Source: Burkholderia ubonensis subsp. mesacidophila (GTDB lineage: Bacteria; Pseudomonadota; Gammaproteobacteria; Burkholderiales; Burkholderiaceae). From it: a DNA stretch of 64,000 nt. The stretch is from the NCBI RefSeq assembly GCF_002097715.1, contig NZ_CP020737.1:930001-994000 (forward strand), given 5' to 3'. The notes under the pieces are model-generated. The model saw only the letters and a list, made by a program, of their open reading frames with translations, searched no databases and was not told the DNA's origin. The translations under genes were made by a program, and so were the position numbers. How positions within the stretch are numbered: position 1 is the first letter of the stretch; the number at the start of each line of letters is the position of its first letter. Positions 19,825 through 29,039 of this stretch are shown in pieces.

Positions 19825-21710
19825 CACCCATGTTCAAGCCGAAGGGTTCGTGGCTGTCGTTGAGCGCATTCTTCTATGACCTGATGGCGGTCGCATGTGC
19901 GTGGCTGGTCGCGTACGTGATTAGATTCAACGGTTCCGTACCGACGGAGTTCTGGATGGGCGGTCTCCTTGCGCTCACCTGGGTGCTCACCGTCTATGGC
20001 CTGATGTTCCATGTTTTCGGACTCTATCGCGGACTTTGGGTGTTCGCGAGCCTACCTGATCTCCTTCGGATATCTAAGGCCGTGAGTTGCGGCGGTGTGA
20101 TCGTAATGGTTGGCGCCGTCATGTTGCAGCCGACGCCGATCATTCCTCGTTCCGTACTGTTGCTGTCCCCATTGTTGTTGTTCGTGACGATGGGTGGCGC
20201 GCGTGCGCTGTATCGGGCAATCAAGGAGTTCTATCTATATGGCGGCCTGGTCGGTCAAGGCAAACCCGTCCTGGTCTTGGGCGCAGGCACCGCGGGGGCT
20301 AGCTTGGCGCGTGAGTTGTCGCGTTCCGGGAAATGGCGGCTGGTGGGTTTGCTCGACGACGACCCAGCCAAGCGGGCAAGAGAGGTATACGGGTACAAAG
20401 TGCTTGGCAGCATCGATGAGCTGTCTCACTTCGCGGCGGCGCTGAAGATTGAGTATGCAATCATCGCAATTCCGTCAGCGCCGGTCGAGGCACAGCGTCG
20501 CGCAGCAACCCTTTGTGTGCGCGCTGGCGTGCGGGCAATGGTGCTGCCGTCGTTGACCGAATTGCCGCCAGGCCAAGGTTTCCTGTCGCACATTCGCCAG
20601 ATCGACCTCGAAGACCTCCTCGGCCGCGACGCCGTGACGATCGACACGCCGCACGTCGAGGCGCTGCTGCGTGATCGCGTCGTGATGGTGACGGGCGCCG
20701 GCGGCTCGATCGGCTCGGAGCTGTGCCGGCAGATCCTGCGTTTCGCGCCGGCGCAGGTAGTCGTATTCGATATCTCTGAATATGCGATCTATCGACTCAC
20801 CGAAGAACTGCGCGAACGCTTCCCGGAGCAGCCGGTCGTGCCGATCATCGGCGATGCGAAGGATTCGCTGCTGCTCGACCAGGTGATGTCGCGCCACGCG
20901 CCGCACATCGTATTCCATGCGGCGGCGTACAAGCACGTGCCGCTGATGGAGGAGCACAACGCATGGCAGGCGCTGCGCAACAACGTGCTCGGCACGTACC
21001 GCGTCGCGCGCGCGGCGATTCGCCATGACGTCCGCCATTTCGTGCTGATCTCGACGGACAAGGCCGTCAACCCGACCAACGTGATGGGCGCGAGCAAGCG
21101 TCTTGCGGAAATGGCGTGCCAGGCGCTGCAGCAGACGAGCGACCACACGCAGTTCGAGACCGTGCGCTTTGGCAATGTGCTCGGCAGCGCGGGCAGCGTG
21201 ATCCCGAAATTCCAGCAGCAGATCGCGAAGGGCGGGCCGGTGACGGTCACGCACCCGGAGATCACGCGTTTCTTCATGACGATTCCGGAAGCGTCGCAGC
21301 TCGTGCTGCAGGCGTCGAGCATGGGGCAGGGCGGCGAGATCTTCATTCTCGACATGGGACAGCCCGTCAAGATCGTCGATCTCGCGCGCGACCTGATTCG
21401 CCTGTATGGCTTCTCCGAAGATCAGATCCGGATCGAGTTTACGGGCCTGCGCCCCGGCGAAAAGCTCTACGAGGAACTGCTTGCCGACGACGAGACGACG
21501 ACCCGCACGCCGCACCCGAAATTGCGGATCGCGCGGGCCCGCGAGGTGCCGGATCACCTGCTCGACGAGTTGCTGCCGTGGCTGATGCAGCATCGCGTGC
21601 TCAGCGACGACGAGGTGCGGCGCGATCTGCGGCGCTGGGTGCCCGAGTATCAGTCGAGCGTCGCGCCGATGCTGCAAAGCGTGCCGGTGCGGGCGGCGTC
21701 GAACGGCTGA
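19821..21710 (+). CDS. wbiI: UDP-GlcNAc 4,6-dehydratase, WbpM/CapD family
   Basis: 629-residue membrane-anchored dehydratase. Four membrane segments span residues 10-125, an NAD-binding CoA-like domain covers 145-250 (VLVLGAGTAGASLAREL), and the dehydratase domain follows from 288 (MVTGAGGSIGSELCRQ). The active site is of the SMK type: STDKAVNPTN at 411-420 and Met422-x3-Lys426, where Met replaces the usual Tyr. It makes UDP-4-keto-6-deoxy-GlcNAc, which wbiG would then reduce. Base composition shifts near residue 250 (about 20570): AT-richer before, strongly GC-rich host-like after, suggesting a recombination joint inside the gene. Confidence 0.9.
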   Translation: MTPMFKPKGSWLSLSAFFYDLMAVACAWLVAYVIRFNGSVPTEFWMGGLLALTWVLTVYGLMFHVFGLYRGLWVFASLPDLLRISKAVSCGGVIVMVGAVMLQPTPIIPRSVLLLSPLLLFVTMGGARALYRAIKEFYLYGGLVGQGKPVLVLGAGTAGASLARELSRSGKWRLVGLLDDDPAKRAREVYGYKVLGSIDELSHFAAALKIEYAIIAIPSAPVEAQRRAATLCVRAGVRAMVLPSLTELPPGQGFLSHIRQIDLEDLLGRDAVTIDTPHVEALLRDRVVMVTGAGGSIGSELCRQILRFAPAQVVVFDISEYAIYRLTEELRERFPEQPVVPIIGDAKDSLLLDQVMSRHAPHIVFHAAAYKHVPLMEEHNAWQALRNNVLGTYRVARAAIRHDVRHFVLISTDKAVNPTNVMGASKRLAEMACQALQQTSDHTQFETVRFGNVLGSAGSVIPKFQQQIAKGGPVTVTHPEITRFFMTIPEASQLVLQASSMGQGGEIFILDMGQPVKIVDLARDLIRLYGFSEDQIRIEFTGLRPGEKLYEELLADDETTTRTPHPKLRIARAREVPDHLLDELLPWLMQHRVLSDDEVRRDLRRWVPEYQSSVAPMLQSVPVRAASNG

Positions 21711-21740
21711 ATCCGGAGCCCGCCGCCCGGCGGGACGCGG

Positions 21741-21775
21741 CAACAAAAAAGCGCCTGGTCAGGCGCTTTTTTTTA
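21741..21775. terminator. Bidirectional intrinsic terminator
   Basis: AAAAAAGCGCCTG, GT, CAGGCGC, then eight T residues. The A-run on one side and T-run on the other let the hairpin end wbiI transcription on the + strand and the wecA-like operon on the - strand. It sits between two convergent genes. Confidence 0.92.
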
Positions 21776-21793
21776 TCGCAACCGGCAGGCCGC

Positions 21794-22903
21794 TCAATGG
21801 TGATGCCGACGCACCTTGCGTATCACCATCCACCGCGGCGCCCGAAACCGCACGATGCTCACATACAGCCACACATACGTGAGCGCGAACAGCACGACGA
21901 ACGTGAACAGGTGAACCGTGTGCCGCCAGAACAGCGTCGCCGGAATCACCGCGACGAGGCACAGCAGCCACAGATACGGCGACGTCAGCGAATTGCGCCG
22001 CGTCAGGTCGTGCGCGGTCTTCGTGCCGACCGCCCAGCGCATCAGGCGCTTGTAGACGAGCATGTGCAGGTGCACGCCGTCCGGAATCCCCGGCGACATG
22101 CCGCGCACGAACTTTTTCCGGTAGATCGAGAAGCAGGTCTCGAAGATCGGATACATGAACAGCAGCACCGGGTACCACGCGGACACCTCGCGGTTGCGCA
22201 TCACCAGCAGGATCGCGAGCTCGGCGAGCATGAAGCCGATGAAGTACGCGCCGCCGTCGCCGAGAAAGATCAGCCCGGCCGGGAAGTTCCACACGAAGAA
22301 ACCGAGCACCGCGCCCATCATGATGAACGACGCCGACATCACGACCGGGTCGCCGACCTGGAACGCGACGTACGCGAGCGATGCGAACATCATGAAGCTG
22401 ACCATCGACGCGAGCCCGTTGAAGCCGTCGATGATGTTGACCGCATTCGCGAGCGCCGCGACGGCCAGCACCGTCACGAACGCGGAGATCGCGACGTAGC
22501 CGAGCAGGAAGTCGAGCGGCGGCACGCTGATGCGCGTGACCGCGATGTGCAGCACGCCGAACGCGAGCGCGGCCGCGCCCATCGTGCACAGTAGCCGTGC
22601 GCGCGGCGACACGCGCTTGGTCAGGTCTTCGACCAGTCCGGACAGGAAGGCTGGCATTCCGCAGGCGACCAGCCCGAGGATGCTGCCGGCGATGGTCGGG
22701 TAGCGCTGCGTCAGCAGCAGCGCCGACGCGACGACCCCGGCCAGGATCCCGATGCCGCCGACCCGCGGCACGGGCCGCACATGGAATTTCTGCACGCCGG
22801 CCAGATCGCTGTCGACCGAGAACTTCTCGTGCAGATGGGCGTAGCGCACGATGAAGAGCGTGACGAGCAGGGAAACGATGAAACCGGACGCGAAGCTGAG
22901 CAT
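21794..22903 (-). CDS. WecA-like undecaprenyl-phosphate glycosylphosphotransferase
   Basis: 369-residue MraY/WecA-family membrane protein, a second initiating transferase beside wbiH. It has KFHVRPVPRVGGIGIL (N-terminal cytoplasmic loop), GLVEDLTKRVSPRAR (the usual DD is ED here), NIIDGFNGLASM (catalytic loop), FPAGLIFLGDGGAYF and SPGIPDGVHLHMLVYKRL (C-terminal His loop). It probably loads a HexNAc-1-phosphate on undecaprenyl phosphate for the glycan moved by the Wzx at 25983. It is the last gene of the - strand set, 27 bases after galE. Confidence 0.85.
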   Translation of the reverse strand: MLSFASGFIVSLLVTLFIVRYAHLHEKFSVDSDLAGVQKFHVRPVPRVGGIGILAGVVASALLLTQRYPTIAGSILGLVACGMPAFLSGLVEDLTKRVSPRARLLCTMGAAALAFGVLHIAVTRISVPPLDFLLGYVAISAFVTVLAVAALANAVNIIDGFNGLASMVSFMMFASLAYVAFQVGDPVVMSASFIMMGAVLGFFVWNFPAGLIFLGDGGAYFIGFMLAELAILLVMRNREVSAWYPVLLFMYPIFETCFSIYRKKFVRGMSPGIPDGVHLHMLVYKRLMRWAVGTKTAHDLTRRNSLTSPYLWLLCLVAVIPATLFWRHTVHLFTFVVLFALTYVWLYVSIVRFRAPRWMVIRKVRRHHH

Positions 22904-22930
22904 GGGATTGCTCGGAAATGGGACAGCGGA

Positions 22931-23953
22931 TTATACAAAACCGTGCGGGTTGTTTTCCTGCCAGCGCCAGTGGTCGACGCACATTTCGTCGAGGCCGAAC
23001 TTCGCGCGCCAGCCGATGACGTCGGCGGCGGCCCGCGGGTTCGCGTAGCACTCGGCGACGTCGCCCGGACGGCGCGCGACGAGCTCGTACGGCACCGGCC
23101 GGCCGGACGCCTTCTCGAACGCGCGCACGACTTCCAGCACGCTGTAGCCCTGGCCCGTGCCGAGGTTCACGACGAAGCTCGCGTCGCGCTTCACCAGCGC
23201 ATCGAGCGCGGCGATGTGCCCTTGCGCGAGATCGACGACGTGGATGTAGTCGCGCACGCCGGTGCCGTCCGGCGTCGGGTAGTCGGAGCCGAACACGCGC
23301 AGCTTCGCCAGCTTGCCGACCGCGACCTGCGCGACATACGGCATCAGGTTGTTCGGGATGCCGGCCGGATCCTCGCCGATCAGGCCGCTCGCGTGCGCGC
23401 CGACCGGGTTGAAGTAGCGCAGCGTCGCGATCCGCCACGACGGGTCGGACAGCTCGAGGTCGCGCAGCACCTGCTCGGCGATCAGCTTCGACTGGCCGTA
23501 CGGGTTGGTTGCCGACAGCGGGAACGATTCGTCGATCGGCGAGCGCTCCGGCACGCCGTAGACGGTCGCCGACGAACTGAACACGAACTGCTTCACGTTG
23601 CGCTCGCGCATCACCTTGAGCACCGTCAGCAGGCCGCCGATGTTGTTGCGGTAGTACTCGAGCGGCTTCGCGACCGATTCGCCGACCGCCTTCAGCGCCG
23701 CGAAATGAATCGCGCCGGTGATCGGGTGCGCGTCGAACACCTTGCCGAGCGCCGCCTCGTCGCAGACGTCGACCTGATGGAACGCGGGCGTCTTGCCGGT
23801 GATCTGCGCGACGCGCCGCACGGACTCGGCCTTGCTGTTGACGAGGTTGTCGACGATGACGACGTCGTAGCCGTGATCGATCAATTCGACCGCGGTGTGC
23901 GAGCCGATGTAGCCCGCACCGCCCGTCACGAGAATCGTTCCCTTCGTGGTCAT
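22931..23953 (-). CDS. galE: UDP-glucose 4-epimerase
   Basis: 340-residue GalE: ILVTGGAGYIGSHTAVEL, IHFAALKAVGES, VFSSSATVYG, NPYGQSKL (Tyr-x3-Lys), RYFNPVGAHASG and DYIHVVDLAQGH. It interconverts UDP-Glc/UDP-Gal, and perhaps the GlcNAc/GalNAc forms, to feed the glycosyltransferases in this operon. Ribosome site AAAGGAG precedes the ATG (minus strand, near 23962). Confidence 0.95.
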   Translation of the reverse strand: MTTKGTILVTGGAGYIGSHTAVELIDHGYDVVIVDNLVNSKAESVRRVAQITGKTPAFHQVDVCDEAALGKVFDAHPITGAIHFAALKAVGESVAKPLEYYRNNIGGLLTVLKVMRERNVKQFVFSSSATVYGVPERSPIDESFPLSATNPYGQSKLIAEQVLRDLELSDPSWRIATLRYFNPVGAHASGLIGEDPAGIPNNLMPYVAQVAVGKLAKLRVFGSDYPTPDGTGVRDYIHVVDLAQGHIAALDALVKRDASFVVNLGTGQGYSVLEVVRAFEKASGRPVPYELVARRPGDVAECYANPRAAADVIGWRAKFGLDEMCVDHWRWQENNPHGFV

Positions 23954-23968
23954 GGCTTCGTGCTCCTT

Positions 23969-25105
23969 TCAGAGAGAGACGCCCGTCAAGGCGCGTATGG
24001 TGATTGTGTATCGTTCGACGACCTTCTGCTCGTCGAACTCGGCGACGACCTTCTGCCGGCCGCGCCGACCCATCGCCGCGCGGCCGTCGGGGCCGAGCTC
24101 GATCATCTGCGTGAGGCGCGCGGCCAGGCTCGCGCTGTCGCGGACCCGGCACAGCAGGCCGGTGTCGCCGTCGGCGACGACGTCGCGGCAGCCCGGCACG
24201 TCGGTCGCGACGATCGGGCGGCCCATCGCGGACGCCTCCATCAGCGTGCGCGGCACGCCTTCGCGGTACGACGGCAGCACGACGCAGTCGGCGGCGGCGA
24301 TGTGCGGCCGCACGTCGTGCGCTTTGCCGAGGTATTCGACGACGCCTTCGCGCACCCACGCGTCGACGTCGTCGCGGCCGATCGCGCTGGGGTTGTCGAC
24401 GCCGAGCGGGCCGAGCAGCTGGAAGCGCGCGCGCGGATGCCGAGCGCGCACGACGCGCGCGGCCTCGACGTACTCGCGCACGCCCTTGTCCCAGAGCAGC
24501 CGGCCGATCAGGATGAACACCGGCGCGTCATCGGCCGGCAGCGGCGCGGGCGAGAACTGCTCGAGATCGACGCCTTCGCCGTGCAGGAGGCGCGCGCGCT
24601 CGGGATGCGCGAGCAGCCGCTCGTCGGTGAAGGTCGCGAGGTCGTCGCGGTTGAGGAACCAGACTTCGCGCGGGAAGCGGAACGCGAACCGGTAGAGCCG
24701 CTTCGCGATGCTCGCCGCGCGGCTCTTCTGGATGAACACGTAGCCGAGCCCGGTCGTCACGGCGACCGACGGCACGCGCGCGAGCCATGCGGCGACGGAG
24801 CCGTAGATGTTCGGCTTGATCGTGTAGTGGAACACGAGGTGCGGCTGCAGCGCACGGTAATGGCGATACAGCGCGGCGAGCGTGCCGAGGTCCTCGCGCG
24901 GGCTCGTGCCCTTCGACGCGACCGCGAGCGGCACGTAGCGGCAGCCCATCTGCTCGAGCAGCGGCACCGTGCGGTCGTCGGGCGCGGCCACGATCACCTC
25001 GGCGCCGCGCGCGACGAGCATGCGGATCAGACCGTGGCGATACGTATAGATCGCCCATGCCGTGTTGCAGACCAGCACGATGCGCAGCGGGGAAGAGGCG
25101 GCCAT
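23969..25105 (-). CDS. Glycosyltransferase, GT4 (CapM/PglA-like)
   Basis: 378 residues from ATG at 25105; an in-frame TTG upstream has no support. N-terminus RIVLVCNTAWAIYTYRHGLI, then VFHYTIKPNIYG (the HYTIKPNIY pattern of the CapM/PglA group), TTGLGYVFI, IGRLLWDKGVREYVEAA, and PSYREGVPRTLMEASAMG as donor site. This group commonly adds GalNAc or FucNAc to a lipid-linked sugar, which fits an adjacent WecA-like initiator and GalE. The precise sugar is inferred. Confidence 0.85.
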   Translation of the reverse strand: MAASSPLRIVLVCNTAWAIYTYRHGLIRMLVARGAEVIVAAPDDRTVPLLEQMGCRYVPLAVASKGTSPREDLGTLAALYRHYRALQPHLVFHYTIKPNIYGSVAAWLARVPSVAVTTGLGYVFIQKSRAASIAKRLYRFAFRFPREVWFLNRDDLATFTDERLLAHPERARLLHGEGVDLEQFSPAPLPADDAPVFILIGRLLWDKGVREYVEAARVVRARHPRARFQLLGPLGVDNPSAIGRDDVDAWVREGVVEYLGKAHDVRPHIAAADCVVLPSYREGVPRTLMEASAMGRPIVATDVPGCRDVVADGDTGLLCRVRDSASLAARLTQMIELGPDGRAAMGRRGRQKVVAEFDEQKVVERYTITIRALTGVSL

Positions 25106-25149
25106 GAAAAAAACCAAAAAAATAAAGCGTCGAAAAAGCCGAATATGCG

Positions 25150-25986
25150 TTAAGCGGACGGCCGCGCAGCGAACAGCGTCTGCTTGATCCGCTGCAGCGT
25201 GCGGTACGGCGTCACGAAATGCAGCAGGGTCTTGGCGAGCCCGGCCCAGTCATACGGGTTCAGCGCGTTGAAATGGCGCAGCAGCAACGAGAGCGTCGAC
25301 ATCAGCTGGCGGCGCCGCTTGGTCGCGCTGATCCCGCCTTCGTTGAGCTCGTAATAGAGCCCGAGTTCCGGCAGGTTCGCGCAATCGTAGCGTTGCATTA
25401 AGCGTAAAAAAAGGTCGAGATCCTCGGCGGCGCGGTATTTCACGCGATAGTTGCCGACCTCGCGCACGGCGTCGACGCGCAGCATCACCGACGGATGCAC
25501 GAGCGGCGAGCGCAGGAAGCGCGTGCGGCGCAGCGCGCGCGGATCGGCGGGCGGCGTCAGCATGAAGCGCGGCTCGCCGGCGCGCGACACGACCTGGGTC
25601 CACATGCCGACGCAGGCGACGCGCGGATGCGCATCGAGATACGCGCGCTGCTTCGCGAGCCGCTCGGGCGCGGCGAGATCGCCCGCGTCGATGCGCGCGG
25701 CATAGCGGAAGCCGCGCGCCGCGAGCGCATCGATGCCGGCCGCGAGCGCGCGCTCGATGCCGCCGTTCTGCGGCATGCGCAGCACCTCGATCGCGAGGCC
25801 GGGCAGGTCCGGCACGGCAAGCGGCGGCGTGCTGCCGTCGTCGACGACCAGCACGCGCACCGGCGCGTCCTCGCGAAACGACGCGAGGGTCCGGACGACA
25901 TCGTCGTGCGCGTTGTAGGCCGGCATCAGCACGGCCACGTCGTCGAGCGGGCCGGCGTCGCGCGGCGCGGAAATAGGGGGCGTCAT
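25150..25986 (-). CDS. Glycosyltransferase family 2
   Basis: 278 residues. I set the start at the ATG whose first base is 25986, in an ATGA overlap with the upstream flippase; longer frames run antisense to conserved residues. It is a GT-A fold enzyme: VAVLMPAYNAHDDVVRTLAS, VLVVDDGSTPPL (the DDGS donor motif), AARIDAGDLAAPERL (the DxD-like region is D-A-G-D), and a C-terminal Y-R-xx-ED region (KYRAAEDLDLFLRL) usual for the catalytic base. Donor sugar unknown. Confidence 0.85.
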   Translation of the reverse strand: MTPPISAPRDAGPLDDVAVLMPAYNAHDDVVRTLASFREDAPVRVLVVDDGSTPPLAVPDLPGLAIEVLRMPQNGGIERALAAGIDALAARGFRYAARIDAGDLAAPERLAKQRAYLDAHPRVACVGMWTQVVSRAGEPRFMLTPPADPRALRRTRFLRSPLVHPSVMLRVDAVREVGNYRVKYRAAEDLDLFLRLMQRYDCANLPELGLYYELNEGGISATKRRRQLMSTLSLLLRHFNALNPYDWAGLAKTLLHFVTPYRTLQRIKQTLFAARPSA

Positions 25987-27239
25987 GGGCGCAGCTTGAA
26001 TCGAATGTAATAAAAATTTACCGCGGCGGCGGCAAGATAGCCGCCGGCCAGCCCGACGAGCGCGCCGTACAGGCCGAGCCGCGGGATCGCGAGCAGGTTG
26101 ACGAGCGCGGCGATCGCGAGCGCGAGCGCCCATTTCGACAACAGGACGAATTTTGCTTGATATTTGAGAACGATAAGATTGCCTATCGCCTCGATGCCGG
26201 CCGGCACGGACAGCCAGACGGCCCAGCGGAAGATGTCGACCGACGCTTCGTAGCCGGGCCCGAACACCTTGCCGATGATGAGCGGCGCGGCGGCATCGAG
26301 CATGAGCGCGCCGGCGGTCATCAGGGCGGCCGTCATCGCGATCAGCCGGACGATGTTGCGGCGCAGCCGCGCGACGTCCTCCACGCGGTAGACGAAGGCG
26401 GGCGCGATCGTCTGCGCGAGCATCAGCGCGAGCGTGATCCAGTTCTCGTTGAGCTGCTGCGCGGCCGCGTAGCGGCCGAGATCGGCGAACGACACGTGGC
26501 GCTCGAGCATCAGGCGGTCGAGCTTGAGGAACAGGTACATGCAGATGAGGCCGAGCCAGAACACCGTGCCGGCGGTCGCGAAGTGCCTGAACGTCGGCCG
26601 GTCGACGCGCCAGCCGAGCGCGCCGCCGTGGCGCTGCCGGTAATACAGCAGCAGCGCGATGCCGATCGCGGCGGCCTCGAGCGCCCACAGCCACGCGAAG
26701 CGGGCGGGGCCGGCGGCGGCGCGCACCAGCAGCCAGACGAGGAGCGCCTTGACGAGCGCCGCAGCCATGCTGGTGACGAGCTGCGGCTTGCTGTAGGTCA
26801 TGCTCTGCAGCCACGCGTTGACGACGCCGACGAACGGCTCGCGGAAGACCATCGTCACCGCGAGCCCGGCGAGCATCGCGCCGACGAGCGGGTCGAACGC
26901 GCCGGCGGTGATCGCGACCCAGGTCGCGGCGAGCGCGGCGGCCGACACGGCGATGCGCAGCGCAAACGCGCTGCCGAGCACCGCGCCGAGCTGTCCGGCG
27001 CTCCGCTGCACGATGGTCGGAACGAGGATTTCCGCGCCGCACACCCAGGTGAGCGGCGCCAGCACGAGGAGCAGCGTATTCGCATACTGCCATTTGCCGA
27101 ACACGTCCGGCCCGAAATAACGGGCCAGAAGGCCGCTGATCGCGATCGCGACGCCGATCTGCGTGAGCCGTTCGAGCCCCAGCCAGACGAGGTTCGCGAC
27201 GGCTTTCGCGACGTCCGGATTGGCGAGGCGCTTCAGCAT
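25983..27239 (-). CDS. wzx: Wzx-like polysaccharide flippase
   Basis: 418-residue, highly hydrophobic protein with about twelve predicted membrane segments, of the polysaccharide biosynthesis/MATE-like (MOP) superfamily. It starts MLKRLANPDVAKAVANLVWLG and has YFGPDVFGKWQYANTLLL, a typical N-terminal Wzx region. It would flip an undecaprenyl-linked unit made by the downstream enzymes. No Wzy polymerase or Wzz is visible here. It is the first gene of the - strand operon; 241 bases separate it from the divergent gene at 27481. Confidence 0.85.
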   Translation of the reverse strand: MLKRLANPDVAKAVANLVWLGLERLTQIGVAIAISGLLARYFGPDVFGKWQYANTLLLVLAPLTWVCGAEILVPTIVQRSAGQLGAVLGSAFALRIAVSAAALAATWVAITAGAFDPLVGAMLAGLAVTMVFREPFVGVVNAWLQSMTYSKPQLVTSMAAALVKALLVWLLVRAAAGPARFAWLWALEAAAIGIALLLYYRQRHGGALGWRVDRPTFRHFATAGTVFWLGLICMYLFLKLDRLMLERHVSFADLGRYAAAQQLNENWITLALMLAQTIAPAFVYRVEDVARLRRNIVRLIAMTAALMTAGALMLDAAAPLIIGKVFGPGYEASVDIFRWAVWLSVPAGIEAIGNLIVLKYQAKFVLLSKWALALAIAALVNLLAIPRLGLYGALVGLAGGYLAAAAVNFYYIRFKLRP

Positions 27240-27480
27240 GGTGCGCCGCGCCGGCGCGCGCGTCGGAGGGGCGCAATGGCGCCGGCAGGCGAGCGCGTTG
27301 CGGCGGCGGGACGGCTAGGCATTAAAATGGGCGGTATCCGCGTAATCAAAACGAGCGATTATAAGTTGTATCGGGATCGCTCCCGCCATCCCGGCCCGTC
27401 CGGACAAGCCCCGGGCGCGAGCCCCGGCGCCGGCGACGAGGCGGCCAACGTTTTCCATGCAGGCAACCGAGAGTGAATCG

Positions 27481-28875
27481 ATGATTTCCCAATCCATCTT
27501 CAAGGCATATGACATTCGCGGCGTGATCGGCAAGACGCTCGACGCCGACACGGCGCGCGCGATCGGCCGTGCGTTCGGCAGCGAAGTGCGCGCGCACGGC
27601 GGCGACGCGGTTGTCGTCGCGCGCGATGGCCGGCTGTCCGGGCCCGAACTCGTCGGGGCGCTCGCCGACGGCCTGCGTGCGGCGGGCGTCGACGTCGTCG
27701 ACGTCGGCATGGTGCCGACGCCGGTCGGCTATTTCGCGGCGAGCGTGCCGCTCGCGCTGAAGGGCGGCGAGCGCCGCGTCGATTCATGCATCGTCGTCAC
27801 GGGCAGCCACAACCCGCCGGACTACAACGGCTTCAAGATGGTGCTGCGCGGCGGGGCGATCTACGGCGAGCAGATCCAGGCGCTGTACCGCCGCATCGTC
27901 GACGAGCGCTTCGAGACGGGCAGCGGCACCTATGAGCAGTTCGACGTCGCGGAGCAGTACATCGCCCGCATCGCCGGCGATGTCAAGCTCGCGCGGCCGA
28001 TGAAGCTCGTCGTCGATGCCGGCAACGGCGTCGCCGGGCCGCTCGCGACGCGCCTGTTCAAGGCGCTCGGCTGCGAGCTGGTCGAGCTGTACACCGACAT
28101 CGACGGCACGTTCCCGAACCACCATCCGGATCCGGCTCACCCGGAAAACCTGCAGGACGTGATCCGCGCGCTGAAGGAAACCGACGCCGAGCTCGGCTTC
28201 GCGTTCGACGGCGACGGCGACCGCCTCGGCGTCGTCACGAAGGACGGCCAGATCATCTTCCCGGATCGCCAGCTGATGCTGTTCGCCGAGGAAGTGCTGT
28301 CGCGCAACCCGGGCGCGCAGATCATCTACGACGTGAAGTGCACGCGCCATCTCGCGCCGTGGGTGAAGAGCAAGGGCGGCGAGCCGCTGATGTGGAAGAC
28401 CGGCCATTCGCTCGTGAAGGCGAAGCTGCGCGAGACCGGCGCGCCGCTCGCGGGCGAGATGAGCGGCCACGTGTTCTTCAAGGACCGCTGGTACGGCTTC
28501 GACGACGGCCTCTACACGGGCGCGCGCCTGCTCGAGATCGTCGCGAAGTCGGCCGACCCGAGCGCGCAGCTGAACGCGCTGCCGGACGCGATGTGCACGC
28601 CGGAACTGCAGCTGTGGCTCGAAGAGGGCGAGAACTTCCGCCTGATCGAGAAACTGCAGCAGGAAGCGAAGTTCGACGGCGCGGACGAGGTCGTGACGAT
28701 CGACGGCCTGCGCGTCGAGTATCCGGACGGCTTCGGCCTCGCGCGTTCGTCGAATACGACGCCCGTCGTCGTGCTGCGCTTCGAAGCCGAGACGCAGGAC
28801 GGCCTCGCCCGCATCCAGGAAGACTTCCGCCGCGTGCTGACGGCGGCGAAGCCGGACGTGAAGCTGCCGTTCTGA
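27481..28875 (+). CDS. manB: Phosphomannomutase/phosphoglucomutase
   Basis: 464-residue alpha-D-phosphohexomutase of the AlgC/ManB type that makes Man-1-P (and often Glc-1-P) for GDP-mannose and LPS precursors. Start ATG 27481 follows GAGAG. Motifs: IFKAYDIRGVIG, VARDGRLSGPEL, the phosphoserine loop VTGSHNPPDYNGFK (Ser109), the metal loop DGDGDRLG (243-250), GEMSGHVFFKDR (sugar specificity) and a C-terminal RSSNTTPVVVLRFE phosphate site. GDP-mannose made from its product would supply gmd at 13186. Confidence 0.92.
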   Translation: MISQSIFKAYDIRGVIGKTLDADTARAIGRAFGSEVRAHGGDAVVVARDGRLSGPELVGALADGLRAAGVDVVDVGMVPTPVGYFAASVPLALKGGERRVDSCIVVTGSHNPPDYNGFKMVLRGGAIYGEQIQALYRRIVDERFETGSGTYEQFDVAEQYIARIAGDVKLARPMKLVVDAGNGVAGPLATRLFKALGCELVELYTDIDGTFPNHHPDPAHPENLQDVIRALKETDAELGFAFDGDGDRLGVVTKDGQIIFPDRQLMLFAEEVLSRNPGAQIIYDVKCTRHLAPWVKSKGGEPLMWKTGHSLVKAKLRETGAPLAGEMSGHVFFKDRWYGFDDGLYTGARLLEIVAKSADPSAQLNALPDAMCTPELQLWLEEGENFRLIEKLQQEAKFDGADEVVTIDGLRVEYPDGFGLARSSNTTPVVVLRFEAETQDGLARIQEDFRRVLTAAKPDVKLPF

Positions 28876-28925
28876 ACGCGGGCGGCGACGCGTTCGCCGC
28901 CTGGCGTTTGCCCGGGACCGCCCCA

Positions 28926-28963
28926 GAAAAGCGGCGCACGCGCAACGCGTGCCGCCGCTTTTT
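28926..28963 (+). terminator. Intrinsic terminator after manB
   Basis: AAAAGCGGCG plus CACGCG pairs with CGCGTG plus CGCCGCTTTTT, with one bulged base and a CAA loop. The U-run follows the stem. It separates manB from the waaC operon. Confidence 0.85.
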
Positions 28964-28991
28964 GCCTGTCGGGGCGGCCGGGCGCGATAAA
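28962..28991 (+). promoter_or_regulatory. Candidate sigma-70 promoter for waaC-kdoO-waaA
   Basis: TTGCCT (28962-28967), an 18-base spacer, and GATAAA (28986-28991), about 50 bases upstream of the waaC GTG. The -35 overlaps the T-run of the manB terminator. This is a pattern match only. Confidence 0.35.
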
Positions 28992-29039
28992 ATCCCCTCT
29001 TTATGCCTGTCGCCGGCCGTCCGCCGGCGTTTTTTCAGC

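Noticed and set aside
22781..25153. 790-codon open frame on the plus strand
   Set aside because: It is Arg/Asp/His-rich and antisense to galE and a GT4 gene; no domain is seen.
25150..27276. 708-codon minus-strand frame
   Set aside because: Only the last 278 codons are the GT2 enzyme; the first part is an out-of-frame image of the Wzx gene.
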